A stretch of DNA of 64,000 nt from Tardiphaga alba (GCF_018279705.1 NZ_CP036498.1:2373001-2437000), one strand, 5' to 3'. Positions 22,549-30,690 are shown, numbered from the stretch's first letter. Program-made: numbers and translations. The notes: a model not told the origin generated them from the letters alone.

Positions 22549-23523
22549 TCAATACAATCCCGCCACGCGCCCGCGCTGGGCCACGAGCGCCAGTACGGAA
22601 TCGATGGCGGGTGTCGGGATGCCGGTGAGGCGGCCCATTTCCTGCACCACGGTCACCAGCGGATCGATCTCCAGCGGCCGGCCGCGTTCGAGATCCTGCA
22701 GCATCGATGTCTTGTGCGCGCCGACCTTTCGCGCGCCCTCGATGCGGCGCTCCACATCGACGCGAAAGCCGATGCCGAAGCTTTCGGCGATGGCCTGGGT
22801 CTCCAGCATCATCGCCTTCGAGAGTGCGCGCGTGCCGCGATCGGTGCAGATGACGTCGAGCGTGGCATGGGTGAGGGCGCTGATCGGATTGAAGCAGACA
22901 TTGCCCCACAGCTTCAGCCAGATCTCGTCACGGATGCGGTCGAGGATCGGCGCCTTCAACCCCGCGCGCTCGAACATCGCGGCGAGGCGCTCGACATCCG
23001 CGGTGCGTTCGCCCGAGGGCTCACCGAGCGGAAACTTGTCGCCATAGACATGGCGGATCACACCGGGCGCCTCGATCTCGGTGGCGGGATAGACGATGCA
23101 GCCGATGGCCCGGTGTGCGCCGAGTTCATTCCATTGCCGGCCGCCGGGATCGACGCTTTCCAGCGCCGTGCCTTCATAGCGATTGCCGTGGCGGTGGAAG
23201 TACCAATACGGGATGCCATTGACCGCGGTGACAAGGCGCGTGTGCGGGCCGAGCAGCGGCTGCATCGTCTCGATCACCCCGGTGATCGAATGCGCCTTGA
23301 GGCAGATGATGACAAAATCCTGTTCGCCGAGATCGGCGGGATCGTCAGTGCAGGGGATATGCACCACGCGCTCCTCATCGCCGATCAGCAGCCTGAGGCC
23401 GTTGGCGCGCATCGACGCAAGATGGGCACCGCGGGCGACGAGGCTGACATCGGCGCCAGCGCGTGCGAGCTGTACGCCGAGATAGCCGCCGATGGCGCCG
23501 GCGCCGTAAATGCAAATCTTCAT
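22549..23523 (-). CDS. 2-dehydropantoate 2-reductase family protein
   Basis: A 324-residue ApbA/PanE-type ketopantoate reductase: NADP-binding motif GAGAIGGYLGVQLARAGADV at residues 7-26, catalytic lysine region in KLWGNVCFNPISALT, and the C-terminal helical domain. PanE proper makes pantoate for coenzyme A. Bradyrhizobia carry several paralogues, so this one may act on another 2-keto acid; I therefore give no symbol. GGAGA precedes the ATG at 23523. It is single, bounded on both sides by palindromic repeats. Confidence 0.85.
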   Translation of the reverse strand: MKICIYGAGAIGGYLGVQLARAGADVSLVARGAHLASMRANGLRLLIGDEERVVHIPCTDDPADLGEQDFVIICLKAHSITGVIETMQPLLGPHTRLVTAVNGIPYWYFHRHGNRYEGTALESVDPGGRQWNELGAHRAIGCIVYPATEIEAPGVIRHVYGDKFPLGEPSGERTADVERLAAMFERAGLKAPILDRIRDEIWLKLWGNVCFNPISALTHATLDVICTDRGTRALSKAMMLETQAIAESFGIGFRVDVERRIEGARKVGAHKTSMLQDLERGRPLEIDPLVTVVQEMGRLTGIPTPAIDSVLALVAQRGRVAGLY

Positions 23524-23610
23524 GCGATGTCTCCGGAGCAGGCGTTGCGGAGAAATGACAAAGGAGATTGCGTCGCGGACCGCGTGCGGTCCGCGTTGAT
23601 GAGCTCAGCT

Positions 23611-23698
23611 GTAGGGCGGATTAGGCGAAGCCGTAATCCGCCGGCCGAGTTAATAGTTGAAACTCCGCGGCGGATTACGGCTGCGCCTAATCCGCCCT
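23611..23698. repeat. Palindromic repeat, TAGGGCGGAT family, copy interrupted by an IS element
   Basis: The left arm GTAGGGCGGATTAGGCG starts at 23611 and the right arm CGCCTAATCCGCCCT stops at 23698. The remaining bases expected from the left arm (TAC...) resume as ACGG at 24865 after the insertion element. The copy was whole before insertion. Confidence 0.8.
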
Positions 23699-23724
23699 TG
23701 TAATAGCCCGACCTGTTATTGTGA

Positions 23725-23905
23725 GGCCATTCCGAGAGGAATGCTCTGCCGCGGAGTGCAATCCGCGGCAGAGCGCTGGCGATCGGATCGTATCCGCCCT
23801 GAGTCGTCTGAGACTGTCTCGTAGCGGGATCGCGCCAGCACCTTCATCGGACCCGGATGGTTGCCGGAACTCAAGGTTCGCTTTCACAAGGCAGGGTCGA
23901 GGAAG
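23725..23905 (+). ncRNA. Predicted IS110 bridge RNA
   Basis: The left end folds into consecutive elements. Hairpin CATTCC/GGAATG is at 23728-23743, and a 13-base-pair hairpin GCTCTGCCGCGGA / TCCGCGGCAGAGC at 23743-23774. A stem GCTGGCGATC (23775-23784) pairs with GATC-GC-GCCAGC (23828-23839) and encloses a target loop. A stem GACCC/GGGTC (23850-23854 with 23894-23898) encloses a donor loop. Target loop: 23792-23800 equals the left target ATCCGCCCT, and TCGTAG at 23819-23824 pairs with right target CTACGG (one G-U). Donor loop: 23857-23864 equals the right-end ATGGTTGC, and ACAAG at 23886-23890 pairs with left-end CTTGT. Small hairpins split each loop. This is the layout known from IS621. Exact ends are not known. 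Confidence 0.72.
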
Positions 23906-24856
23906 ATGACACAGACTATCACACAGGTGGCCGGTATCGATACGGCCAAGCACAAGCTCGATATCGCGCTGCACGGCCAGTCAAAGCGATGGCAGATCGA
24001 GAATTGCGTCAGTGGATGGCGGGATCTGGCGTCACGCCTCGCCGGAGCTGGCGTCAACAAGGTCGGAATCGAAGCCACCGGCGGCTACGAAAGCGGCGTC
24101 GTTGCCTATTTGCGGGGAGCCGGCTTTGTGGTTCTGCTGCTGCAACCGCTACAGGTGAAAAACTTTGCAAAGTCACGGCTACGCCGCGCCAAAAATGACG
24201 CTCTCGATGCCGAACTGATCGCCGCTTACACCGCGCAGGCCGAGCCGCGCGATATTGCGCCGGACGCCAGACTGACGGGATTAGCGGGCCAACTCACCTT
24301 TGTTGAGCAGACTGAGGAGGACATCGCCCGTCTCAAAATCCGCCTCGAGCATATTGGCGAGCCACAGCAGCGACGTCTTTATCTTCGCGACATTGCGCGT
24401 TTGCAGGCGCGGCGCCGGGCCGAACTCAAGCGGATTGCTGCTCTGCTGCGCCAGCATGATGATCTGGCGCGGCGCCTCGCCTTGGTGCTTAGCATTCCCG
24501 GTATCGGCGAACGCACCGCGCTTGCCATCGTCATCCGCATGCCTGAGCTCGGCCAGATCAGCCGCGAGGAAGCTGCAGCTTTGGCTGGCCTTGCGCCGTT
24601 TGATAACGACAGCGGCAAGCACCGTGGCCAACGCCATATTGCCGGCGGGCGCGATCGGCTGCGCCGGTCGCTGTACGCGGCCGCTTTGCCGGCTTCATTC
24701 CGGTGGAATGCGGCTCTGATCGACCTCTACCGACGATTGATGGCCCGTGGGAAAGCCCACCAGGCCGCACTCATCGCCTGTGCCAGGAAGCTCATCGTCT
24801 ACGCTAACACCGTCGTCCAGCGCGGAACTCCGTGGATCAAAAGTCCCGCGCTTTAA
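23906..24856 (+). CDS. IS110-family transposase (DEDD recombinase)
   Basis: A 316-residue recombinase. The N-terminal RuvC-like domain has the DEDD residues Asp12 (GIDTAK), Glu56 (GIEATGGYE), Asp98 and Asp101 (KNDALDAE). A coiled-coil region (about 135-190) and the C-terminal transposase_20 domain follow, with SIPGIGERTALAIVIRMPEL and PFDNDSGKHRG, whose Ser236 is the candidate second nucleophile. GAGGAAG precedes the ATG at 23906; the in-frame TTG at 23861 lies inside the predicted bridge RNA and lacks a ribosome site. No internal stop, so the element may be active. Confidence 0.94.
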   Translation: MTQTITQVAGIDTAKHKLDIALHGQSKRWQIENCVSGWRDLASRLAGAGVNKVGIEATGGYESGVVAYLRGAGFVVLLLQPLQVKNFAKSRLRRAKNDALDAELIAAYTAQAEPRDIAPDARLTGLAGQLTFVEQTEEDIARLKIRLEHIGEPQQRRLYLRDIARLQARRRAELKRIAALLRQHDDLARRLALVLSIPGIGERTALAIVIRMPELGQISREEAAALAGLAPFDNDSGKHRGQRHIAGGRDRLRRSLYAAALPASFRWNAALIDLYRRLMARGKAHQAALIACARKLIVYANTVVQRGTPWIKSPAL

Positions 24857-24868
24857 TGGTTGCTACGG

Positions 24869-25294
24869 TCATGCCACGTGAAGCTGCGGCGCGTCCTCGT
24901 GATCGAGCGCGCGGCTGATATCGCGGATGCTGATCACGCCGACCAAAGTGTAGTCGTCGATCACCGGGACATGGCGAATGTGATGCCGGTTCATCAGGCG
25001 GCGCACATGTTCAAGCGTGTCGGTGGAGGTGCAGGAGATCAGCTGCTGCACCGAGATCATCTCCGACACCTTGCGATTGACGCCGGCGGCGCCGTGTTCG
25101 GCAATGGCGCGGACGACGTCGCGTTCGGAAAACATGCCGACCGCAGTGTTGCCCTCGGTGCGGCAGACATCCTTCACGACCAGGGCGCTGATATTGCCGG
25201 TTCTGAGAAGCTGGGCGGCGATGGCAACGGTTTCATTCATACGGACCGTGGCGATACGGGTGCTCTTACGACGCAGAACGTCTCCGACTTGCAT
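24869..25294 (-). CDS. CBS-domain pair protein
   Basis: A 141-residue protein made of two CBS motifs (about residues 8-65 and 75-135), with FSERDVVRAI closing the first and IRHVPVIDDYTLVGVISIRDI in the second. Such stand-alone pairs bind adenine nucleotides and tune partner enzymes or channels. GGGAGG precedes the ATG at 25294. A palindrome of the oxalate-regulon type lies 75 bases upstream, hinting at shared control with oxalate genes. Its stop codon lies only five bases from the right end of the IS110 element, but the gene is intact. Confidence 0.88.
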   Translation of the reverse strand: MQVGDVLRRKSTRIATVRMNETVAIAAQLLRTGNISALVVKDVCRTEGNTAVGMFSERDVVRAIAEHGAAGVNRKVSEMISVQQLISCTSTDTLEHVRRLMNRHHIRHVPVIDDYTLVGVISIRDISRALDHEDAPQLHVA

Positions 25295-25369
25295 GGCAAC
25301 CTCCCTCGAGTTGTCGCTCGAATTATCCCTTGGCTGACCGGCTAAGGATCGAGCTCGCGACAACAAGAT

Positions 25370-25386
25370 TGGTATATGGTATGCCA
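25370..25386. promoter_or_regulatory. Operator-like palindrome A (oxalate regulon)
   Basis: TGGTAT-ATGGT-ATGCCA fits the pattern TGGYAT-N5-ATGCCA shared by six sites in 25-36 kb. It lies 75 bases before the CBS-protein start. The GntR protein encoded at 34534-35265 is the proposed ligand. Confidence 0.6.
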
Positions 25387-25544
25387 GTTGTCAACGCATG
25401 AAATAGCCGGGATATGCGGTAAAATAGGCCAATAAGGCTGACATTTTGACGAAGGGATAGAGCTGTGATCCTTCTTGGTATGCCAGTCTAGCGGCCGGGA
25501 AGGCGCGCGCCAGCGAACATCTTGTCTGGCCATCAACTAAGAAA

Positions 25545-25576
25545 AAATGCGCTCATTCTTGCGAATGAGCGCATTT
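25545..25576 (-). terminator. Rho-independent terminator of the oxalate/formate carrier gene
   Basis: A perfect 14-base-pair stem AAATGCGCTCATTC / GAATGAGCGCATTT with loop TTGC, followed on the minus strand by a run of six T. It lies 28 bases after the carrier stop codon. Confidence 0.9.
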
Positions 25577-25604
25577 GGTTGGCTGTCGAACGGCGTTGTG
25601 AAGA

Positions 25605-26891
25605 TCAGCCCATTGCCTTCGCGACGACGACCTTGCGCCATGGCTTAAGCACCGCGATCGCGAGCAGCGAGGCAAGGATGTTGGCGCCTGCGGCGATCAG
25701 GAACACGTTATCCCAATTGCCCGACGACTGCTGCATGTAGTTCGCGACCGGCACCAGAAGTGCTGCCGTGCCCTTGGCGGTGTAGAGCAGGCCGGCATTG
25801 GTGGTCGCGAATTTGGAGCCGAACGTGTCCGTGCAGGTCGATGGGAAGAGTGAATAGATTTCACCCCAGGCGAAGAATACGAAACCCGACAGCAGCACGA
25901 ACCAGAGCGGATCCTGGCCCCACATATACAGCGCCCAGATGCCGAGGCCTTCCATGCCGAAGGCGATGAACATCGTGTTCTCGCGGCCGATCATGTCGGA
26001 GATCCAGCCGAAGAACGGGCGCGTCAGGCCGTTGAGCACGCGGTCAATGGTGGCGGCGAAGGTGACGGCCGTCATCGTCATGGCCATCAGCGTCACCGGC
26101 ACATTGTCGATCTTCCAGTCGGCGGCGATGGGCTTCAGATTGGCGGTGACCATCAGGCCGCCGGCGCCGACGATGACGAACATGAAATACATCAGCCAGA
26201 AAATGGGATGGCGGATGACTTCGGTCGGCGCGTAGTTGCGGCGCGTCTGGATGATGTTGGCATTGGCGACGACGGAGGGGACCTGACCGGCCTTCGGCGC
26301 GAACAGGAAGAAGGCGAGGATCACGATGATGATGCCCTGGCCCAGACCGAAATAAAGGAAGGTGGTCTGGAAGCCGGAGTCCTTGATCATCGCCTGGATG
26401 GGCGCCACCGTGAGCGCAGAGCCTGCACCAAAGCCCGCAGCCGTGATGCCGGCGGCAAGGCCGCGTTTGTCCGGAAACCACTTCAGCGCATTGCCGACAC
26501 AGGTGCCGTAGACGCCGCCAGCGCCGATGCCGGCGATGATCATGCCGAGATAGAAACCGTTGAGCGTTTCCGCCTTTGCGTTGATGGCCCAGCCGAGGCC
26601 GCAGAGGATGCCGCCGACGAGCACGACGATCTTCGGACCGTATTTGTCGACGAACCAGCCCTCGACCGGTACTAGCCAAGTCTCGAACAGCACGAACAGC
26701 GTAAAGGCCCACTGGATCGAGGCGCGGTCCCAGCCGAACTTCTTCTGGATGTCGGGGACGAAGAACGTCCAGCCATATTGGTAGTTGGCGATCATCACCA
26801 TCGCGCCGACACCGATGGCCAATTGAGTCCAGCGATAGGCATCGCTGACGCGCGCGGCAGTGGGCGCCGCTCCGTGAACTGCATCAGTCAT
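25605..26891 (-). CDS. MFS transporter, oxalate/formate antiporter (OFA) family
   Basis: A 428-residue, 12-helix major-facilitator carrier with OFA-family features: YQYGWTFFVPDIQKKFGW in the first helix region, WFVDKYGPKIVVLVGG in the loop 2-3, and GAGGVYGTCVGNALKWFPDKRGLAAG in helices 4-5. OxlT of this family exchanges oxalate for formate, and here frc/oxc lie nearby and the same operator palindrome stands 54 bases upstream. Oxalate (or formate) transport is therefore likely. AGGAGGAAG precedes the ATG. Transport direction and exact ligand are inference. Confidence 0.88.
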   Translation of the reverse strand: MTDAVHGAAPTAARVSDAYRWTQLAIGVGAMVMIANYQYGWTFFVPDIQKKFGWDRASIQWAFTLFVLFETWLVPVEGWFVDKYGPKIVVLVGGILCGLGWAINAKAETLNGFYLGMIIAGIGAGGVYGTCVGNALKWFPDKRGLAAGITAAGFGAGSALTVAPIQAMIKDSGFQTTFLYFGLGQGIIIVILAFFLFAPKAGQVPSVVANANIIQTRRNYAPTEVIRHPIFWLMYFMFVIVGAGGLMVTANLKPIAADWKIDNVPVTLMAMTMTAVTFAATIDRVLNGLTRPFFGWISDMIGRENTMFIAFGMEGLGIWALYMWGQDPLWFVLLSGFVFFAWGEIYSLFPSTCTDTFGSKFATTNAGLLYTAKGTAALLVPVANYMQQSSGNWDNVFLIAAGANILASLLAIAVLKPWRKVVVAKAMG

Positions 26892-26945
26892 ACTTCCTCC
26901 TAATGCGCTGTTCTATTGCGTGTTCGACAGCTGCAGTCGTGAGCT

Positions 26946-26962
26946 TGGTATATGATATGCCA
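26946..26962. promoter_or_regulatory. Operator-like palindrome C upstream of the carrier gene
   Basis: TGGTAT-ATGAT-ATGCCA, extended to TTGGTAT...ATGCCAA. It is 54 bases before the carrier ATG, a position where a bound repressor would cover the promoter. Confidence 0.65.
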
Positions 26963-27052
26963 ATTCACAAGCGAAATCTTGACAGTTTGTCGCAGCTAGT
27001 TTCGCATAGCTGAATGTTGTGCTGCACAAGGATCGGCAGTGCGTTGATAGCA

Positions 27053-27082
27053 AAAAGCCGGCGGAGACATCCGCCGGCTTTT
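27053..27082. terminator. Terminator downstream of tctA
   Basis: AAAAGCCGGCGG / CCGCCGGCTTTT, a 12-base-pair stem with loop AGACAT, flanked by A-run and T-run so that it can act in both directions. It isolates the carrier gene promoter from the tct operon. Confidence 0.88.
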
Positions 27083-27109
27083 GTTTTTGAACAGTTATTT
27101 GAACTCTCG

Positions 27110-28615
27110 TTACGCTGTTGCAGTGCGACCGCGCATCCGCGTCAGGCCGTTGGAGATCACCGACCAGAACAGGGCAATCAGACCAAGGACCATGATGGTC
27201 GAGACCAGCGGGTTGGAGAAGAAAATCCCGAGCGAACCCTGCGAGCCGAGCAGGGACTGCCGGAAGGCTTCTTCGGCCTTGTCGCCGAGCACGATGGCCA
27301 GCACCAGCGGCGCCAGCGGATAGTTGCACTTCTTCAGCGCGTAGCCGATCACGCCGAACACCAGCATCATCACCACGTCGAAAGTGGAGTTATGCACGGA
27401 GTAGGCGCCGATCGCACACAGCACGAGGATCAGCGGCGCGATGATGCTGAAGGGGACGCGCAGGATCGCGGCGAAGATCGGCACGCAAGTCAGCACGATG
27501 ATCAAGCCGACGAGATTGCCGAGATACATCGAGGCGATCAGGCCCCAGACGAACTCCTTCTGCTCGACGAACAGCATCGGGCCGGGCTGCAGACCCCAGA
27601 TCAGAAGGCCTCCGAGCAGCACGGCTGCGGTGGGCGAGCCGGGGACGCCGAGCGACAGCATCGGCAGCAGCGCCGAGGTGCCGGCGGCATGCGCTGCGGT
27701 CTCCGGCGCGATGACGCCTTCGATCTCACCCTTGCCGAAGTTCTTGCCGTTCTTCGAGACGCGCTTGGCGATGCCGTAGCTCATGAAGGAGGCCGGCGTT
27801 GCGCCTGCGGGCGTGACGCCCATCCAGCAGCCGATGATGCAGGAGCGCAGCGACGTCATCCAGTATTGCGGTAGGCTCATCCAGGTGCGCAGCACGACGC
27901 GAAGATCGATCTTCGCCTTGCCGCCGCGGAAGTTGAGACCTTCTTCCATGGTCAGGAAGATTTCGCCGAGACCGAACAGGCCGATGACTGCGATCAGGAA
28001 GTCAAAACCGTTCAGCATTTCGGTGAAGCCGAAAGTGAGGCGGAGCTGGCCGGTGATGGAGTCTAGGCCGACAGCGGCAAGCGCAAAGCCGATCATCATG
28101 GCGGCGATAGTCTTGAAGGGCGGCTCCTTGCTCAGGCCGACGAAGCTACAGAAGGCCAGGAAATAGACCGCGAATTTCTCCGCGGGCCCGAAGCGTAAGG
28201 CGAAGCCTGCGACCAACGGCGCCACCAGCGTGATCATGATGACGGCGAACAGCGCGCCGACGAAAGACGAGGTGAATGCGGCGGTGAGAGACTCAGCAGC
28301 CTTGCCCTGCTGGGCCATGGGATAGCCGTCGAATGTGGTGGCGACCGACCATGGCTCGCCGGGGATGTTGAACAGGATCGAGGTGATCGCACCTCCGAAC
28401 AATGCGCCCCAATAGATACAGGACAGCATGATGATGGCCGAGGTCGGCGGCATGCTGAAGGTGAGGGGGAGCAGGATCGCGACACCATTGGCGCCACCGA
28501 GACCGGGCAACACACCGATGATCACGCCGAGCACGATGCCAAGGACCATCACCGCAATATTGAAGGGCTGCAGCGCGACCGCAAAGCCGTGGAATAGATT
28601 GACGAGTTCTTCCAT
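27110..28615 (-). CDS. tctA: Tripartite tricarboxylate transporter large permease TctA
   Basis: A 501-residue integral membrane protein, the 12-helix permease of a TctCBA secondary carrier. Family motifs are visible: GVLPGLGGANGVAILLPLTF (about residues 38-57), SCIYWGALFGGAITSILFNIPGE-type sequence around 65-87, and LSLGVPGSPTAAVLLGGLLI in the second half. It is the last gene of the tctC-tctB-tctA unit. The operator-like site before tctC and the neighbourhood suggest a dicarboxylate such as oxalate, but related carriers take citrate, tartrate or aromatic acids. Confidence 0.93.
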   Translation of the reverse strand: MEELVNLFHGFAVALQPFNIAVMVLGIVLGVIIGVLPGLGGANGVAILLPLTFSMPPTSAIIMLSCIYWGALFGGAITSILFNIPGEPWSVATTFDGYPMAQQGKAAESLTAAFTSSFVGALFAVIMITLVAPLVAGFALRFGPAEKFAVYFLAFCSFVGLSKEPPFKTIAAMMIGFALAAVGLDSITGQLRLTFGFTEMLNGFDFLIAVIGLFGLGEIFLTMEEGLNFRGGKAKIDLRVVLRTWMSLPQYWMTSLRSCIIGCWMGVTPAGATPASFMSYGIAKRVSKNGKNFGKGEIEGVIAPETAAHAAGTSALLPMLSLGVPGSPTAAVLLGGLLIWGLQPGPMLFVEQKEFVWGLIASMYLGNLVGLIIVLTCVPIFAAILRVPFSIIAPLILVLCAIGAYSVHNSTFDVVMMLVFGVIGYALKKCNYPLAPLVLAIVLGDKAEEAFRQSLLGSQGSLGIFFSNPLVSTIMVLGLIALFWSVISNGLTRMRGRTATA

Positions 28616-28662
28616 GTCGAAAAGTCCTTGAAGACAACTGACAGATGCGGAATTCCAAGGCC

Positions 28663-28746
28663 GTCATTGCGAGGAGCGTAGCGACGAAGCAATCCAGAAG
28701 ACCGAGTGAAGAAAGGACTGGATTGCTTCGCTCCGCTCGCAATGAC
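28663..28746. repeat. Palindromic repeat, GTCATTGCGAGGAGC family, copy 1
   Basis: Begins GTCATTGCGAGGAGCGTAGC and closes with GCTCGCAATGAC. It occupies most of the 148-base tctB-tctA gap. Other copies are at 31186-31275 and 39274-39365. Confidence 0.85.
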
Positions 28747-28763
28747 GGAGGTGATGTTGTGTT

Positions 28764-29261
28764 TTACAGGCCAAGCCATTCTTCGATCGGCCCCTTGGGG
28801 AGCGGAACGAGGAACCAGCGTTCGAAAATGAGATAGGTGACAACAGGCATGCCGAGCGAAATCGCAGCGATGATCGGCCAGTTGTATTTGCCGAGCCAGC
28901 GCATGAACCAGGCGATGAAGATCATCGATGCCAGATAGAGCCCGATGAAAGGCATGGCCGCCACATAGATGCCGGTGGGAATGATGACGCTGAACACCTG
29001 ACGGAGTTGGCCCCATTCGGCGAAGATCGGGCCGTCTTCCTCTCGCAGCGTGTTGAAGAGATTGATGAGGCTGGAGATGATGATGAACAGGCCGATATAG
29101 AACGGGAAGAAGCCGGCCTTCGGTCCTTCGGCGCCCCAATTGATGCCGGCCTTGACGCTGCCATAGACGACGAGGCCGCCGAGCAGACCGATGATAGTGG
29201 TGACCCCGGCCTCGACGGCTTTATGAGTCGGACCTGTGGTGTGGGAATTCTGCGTGGTCAT
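28764..29261 (-). CDS. tctB: Tripartite tricarboxylate transporter small permease TctB
   Basis: A 165-residue membrane protein with four predicted helices (GVTTIIGLLGGLVVYGSV, FPFYIGLFIIISSLINLF, VIIPTGIYVAAMPFIGLYLA and the last around IIAAISLGMPVVTYLIF), the standard TctB topology. The phrase GPKAGFFPFYIG is the family signature. It lies between the receptor and TctA genes and would form the membrane complex with TctA. Confidence 0.9.
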   Translation of the reverse strand: MTTQNSHTTGPTHKAVEAGVTTIIGLLGGLVVYGSVKAGINWGAEGPKAGFFPFYIGLFIIISSLINLFNTLREEDGPIFAEWGQLRQVFSVIIPTGIYVAAMPFIGLYLASMIFIAWFMRWLGKYNWPIIAAISLGMPVVTYLIFERWFLVPLPKGPIEEWLGL

Positions 29262-29355
29262 GAGACGTCCATTTCGAACTTGCGGATCGGGCTGGGAGCC
29301 GCCGGCTCAGTGACGTGAGCCGGCGCAACATGTGCGTCTTGAGTTCGGCGCGGGC

Positions 29356-30381
29356 TCAGTTGCTCGCGAGGAAGCCTGCGTCCTTCATCAGCGTCTCGTG
29401 ACGCTTCTCTTCCGTGCCGACCCAGCCGGCATATTCGCCGCCGGTCATGAAGGTGGTGTTGAAAGCACCGCTCTTCATCAGGTCCTGCCACTCAGGCGTC
29501 GCGCGAACCTTCTTGAACAGCTCGACATAATACTCGACCTGATCCTTGGTGGCCTTGGGCGACATGAAGATGCCGCGCAACATCACATATTCGATGTCGA
29601 GGCCCTGGGATTTGCAGGTCGGAATATCCTTCCAGGCCTTGCCGTCTGCGACCGGCTCGTCATAGGCCATCACCTTGCTGTCGAACACGCAGAGCGGACG
29701 CACCTTGCCGCCGCGCCACTGGGCGACGGCCTCGATGGGATTGTTGACGGTGGAATCGACGTGCTGGCCGACGAGCTGTACCGCGACTTCACCGCCGCCC
29801 TTGTACGGGATGTAGGTGAATTTGCTGCCGATCGCCTTTTCCATGGCGACGGTGATGATCTGGTCTTCCTGCTTCGATCCGGTGCCGCCCATCTTCATCG
29901 TGCCCGGAGGCGCGGCCTTCACGGCCTCGATATATTCCTTCACCGTCTTGTAGGGCTTGTCGGCATTCACCCACAGCACGAACTCGTCGAGCGCCAGCAT
30001 GGCGACCGGGGTCATGTCCTTCCAGTTGAAGGGGATGCCGGTGGCGAGCGGTGTCGTGAACAGGTTCGACAGGGTGATGATGATCTTGTGCGGATTGTTG
30101 TTGGCGGTTTTCACATCGAGAAAACCTTCACCGCCGGCGCCGCCCGACTTGTTGATGACGACGAGGGGCTGCTTCATCAGATTGTGCTTGGTGATGATGC
30201 CCTGGATGGTGCGCGCCATCTGGTCGGCGCCGCCGCCGGTGCCTGCCGGCACGATGAATTCCACCGGCCTGACTGGCTCCCATGCCGCCGAAGCGGGTAG
30301 ACTCGTCCCCAAGGCAAGAATGGACGCCGCGGCGGCCAGCGTGAGACATGAAGCCAAGCGTCTTGTGGCAAAGCGTTTCAT
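29356..30381 (-). CDS. tctC: Tripartite tricarboxylate transporter receptor TctC
   Basis: A 341-residue periplasmic receptor with a signal peptide (about residues 1-32, SLPASAAWE), then RPVEFIVPAGTGGGADQMAR (first strand and phosphate-like loop), and IPYKGGGEVAVQLVGQHVD in the second lobe. It delivers ligand to TctAB. GGGAGAG precedes the ATG at 30381. First gene of the tct operon, with an operator-like palindrome about 310 bases upstream. Divergent in sequence from the orphan TctC at 15796-16764, so a different ligand is likely. Confidence 0.92.
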   Translation of the reverse strand: MKRFATRRLASCLTLAAAASILALGTSLPASAAWEPVRPVEFIVPAGTGGGADQMARTIQGIITKHNLMKQPLVVINKSGGAGGEGFLDVKTANNNPHKIIITLSNLFTTPLATGIPFNWKDMTPVAMLALDEFVLWVNADKPYKTVKEYIEAVKAAPPGTMKMGGTGSKQEDQIITVAMEKAIGSKFTYIPYKGGGEVAVQLVGQHVDSTVNNPIEAVAQWRGGKVRPLCVFDSKVMAYDEPVADGKAWKDIPTCKSQGLDIEYVMLRGIFMSPKATKDQVEYYVELFKKVRATPEWQDLMKSGAFNTTFMTGGEYAGWVGTEEKRHETLMKDAGFLASN

Positions 30382-30690
30382 TGTTTCTCTCCCATTCGTT
30401 TTGATGCGTCGGTCGTTCGCCGACTTGTCATCGTCAGTGCAAAGGCGTCAGTGCGTGGTCGATGGTCCTTCGAGTTTCCAATTGGCTGGCTGGCGAACAG
30501 GACCTTGCGCGCGCCACATGCGCACGTCAGACTGTTGAGCCGGAATGGCTCGCCTGCAGATTGGGTGGGTGGGTTTGGATCGCTGTCTCATAGCGCATAC
30601 GGCGTCGCGTACCCGCTGAGGGCCGCTCGGCCTTTGTCCTCCCCCGGTATGCCTTCTATTCAAACCTGAAGCATTACCGTTGACGCAGTT

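Larger units (their letters stand above)
23699..24864 (+). mobile_element. IS110-family insertion sequence inserted in a palindromic repeat
   Basis: The ends are inferred from the interrupted repeat. Sequence before 23698 and after 24864 rejoins to TAATCCGCCCT-ACGG, identical to the intact copy at 22525-22538. A CT dinucleotide occurs at both junctions (23697-23698 and 24863-24864), as expected for the IS110 core, so the ends could equally be 23697 and 24862. Length is 1166 bases, with a 207-base non-coding left end, a 316-residue DEDD transposase and an eight-base right end. There are no terminal inverted repeats and no longer target duplication, as is normal for IS110. Confidence 0.85.
25295..25604. 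other. Intergenic region with operator and terminator
   Basis: This 310-base gap holds the promoter side of the CBS gene with its operator at 25370-25386, a lone TTGGTATGCCAG half-palindrome at 25474-25485, and the oxlT terminator at 25545-25576. I see no gene in it. Confidence 0.6.

Noticed and set aside
25474-25485. TTGGTATGCCAG, resembling the oxalate operator
   Set aside because: The half-sites touch without the five-base spacer, and no start codon lies at the expected distance. Treated as chance or a remnant.
30527-30598. 23-codon ORF on the minus strand in the tctC leader
   Set aside because: No ribosome site and no recognisable sequence.
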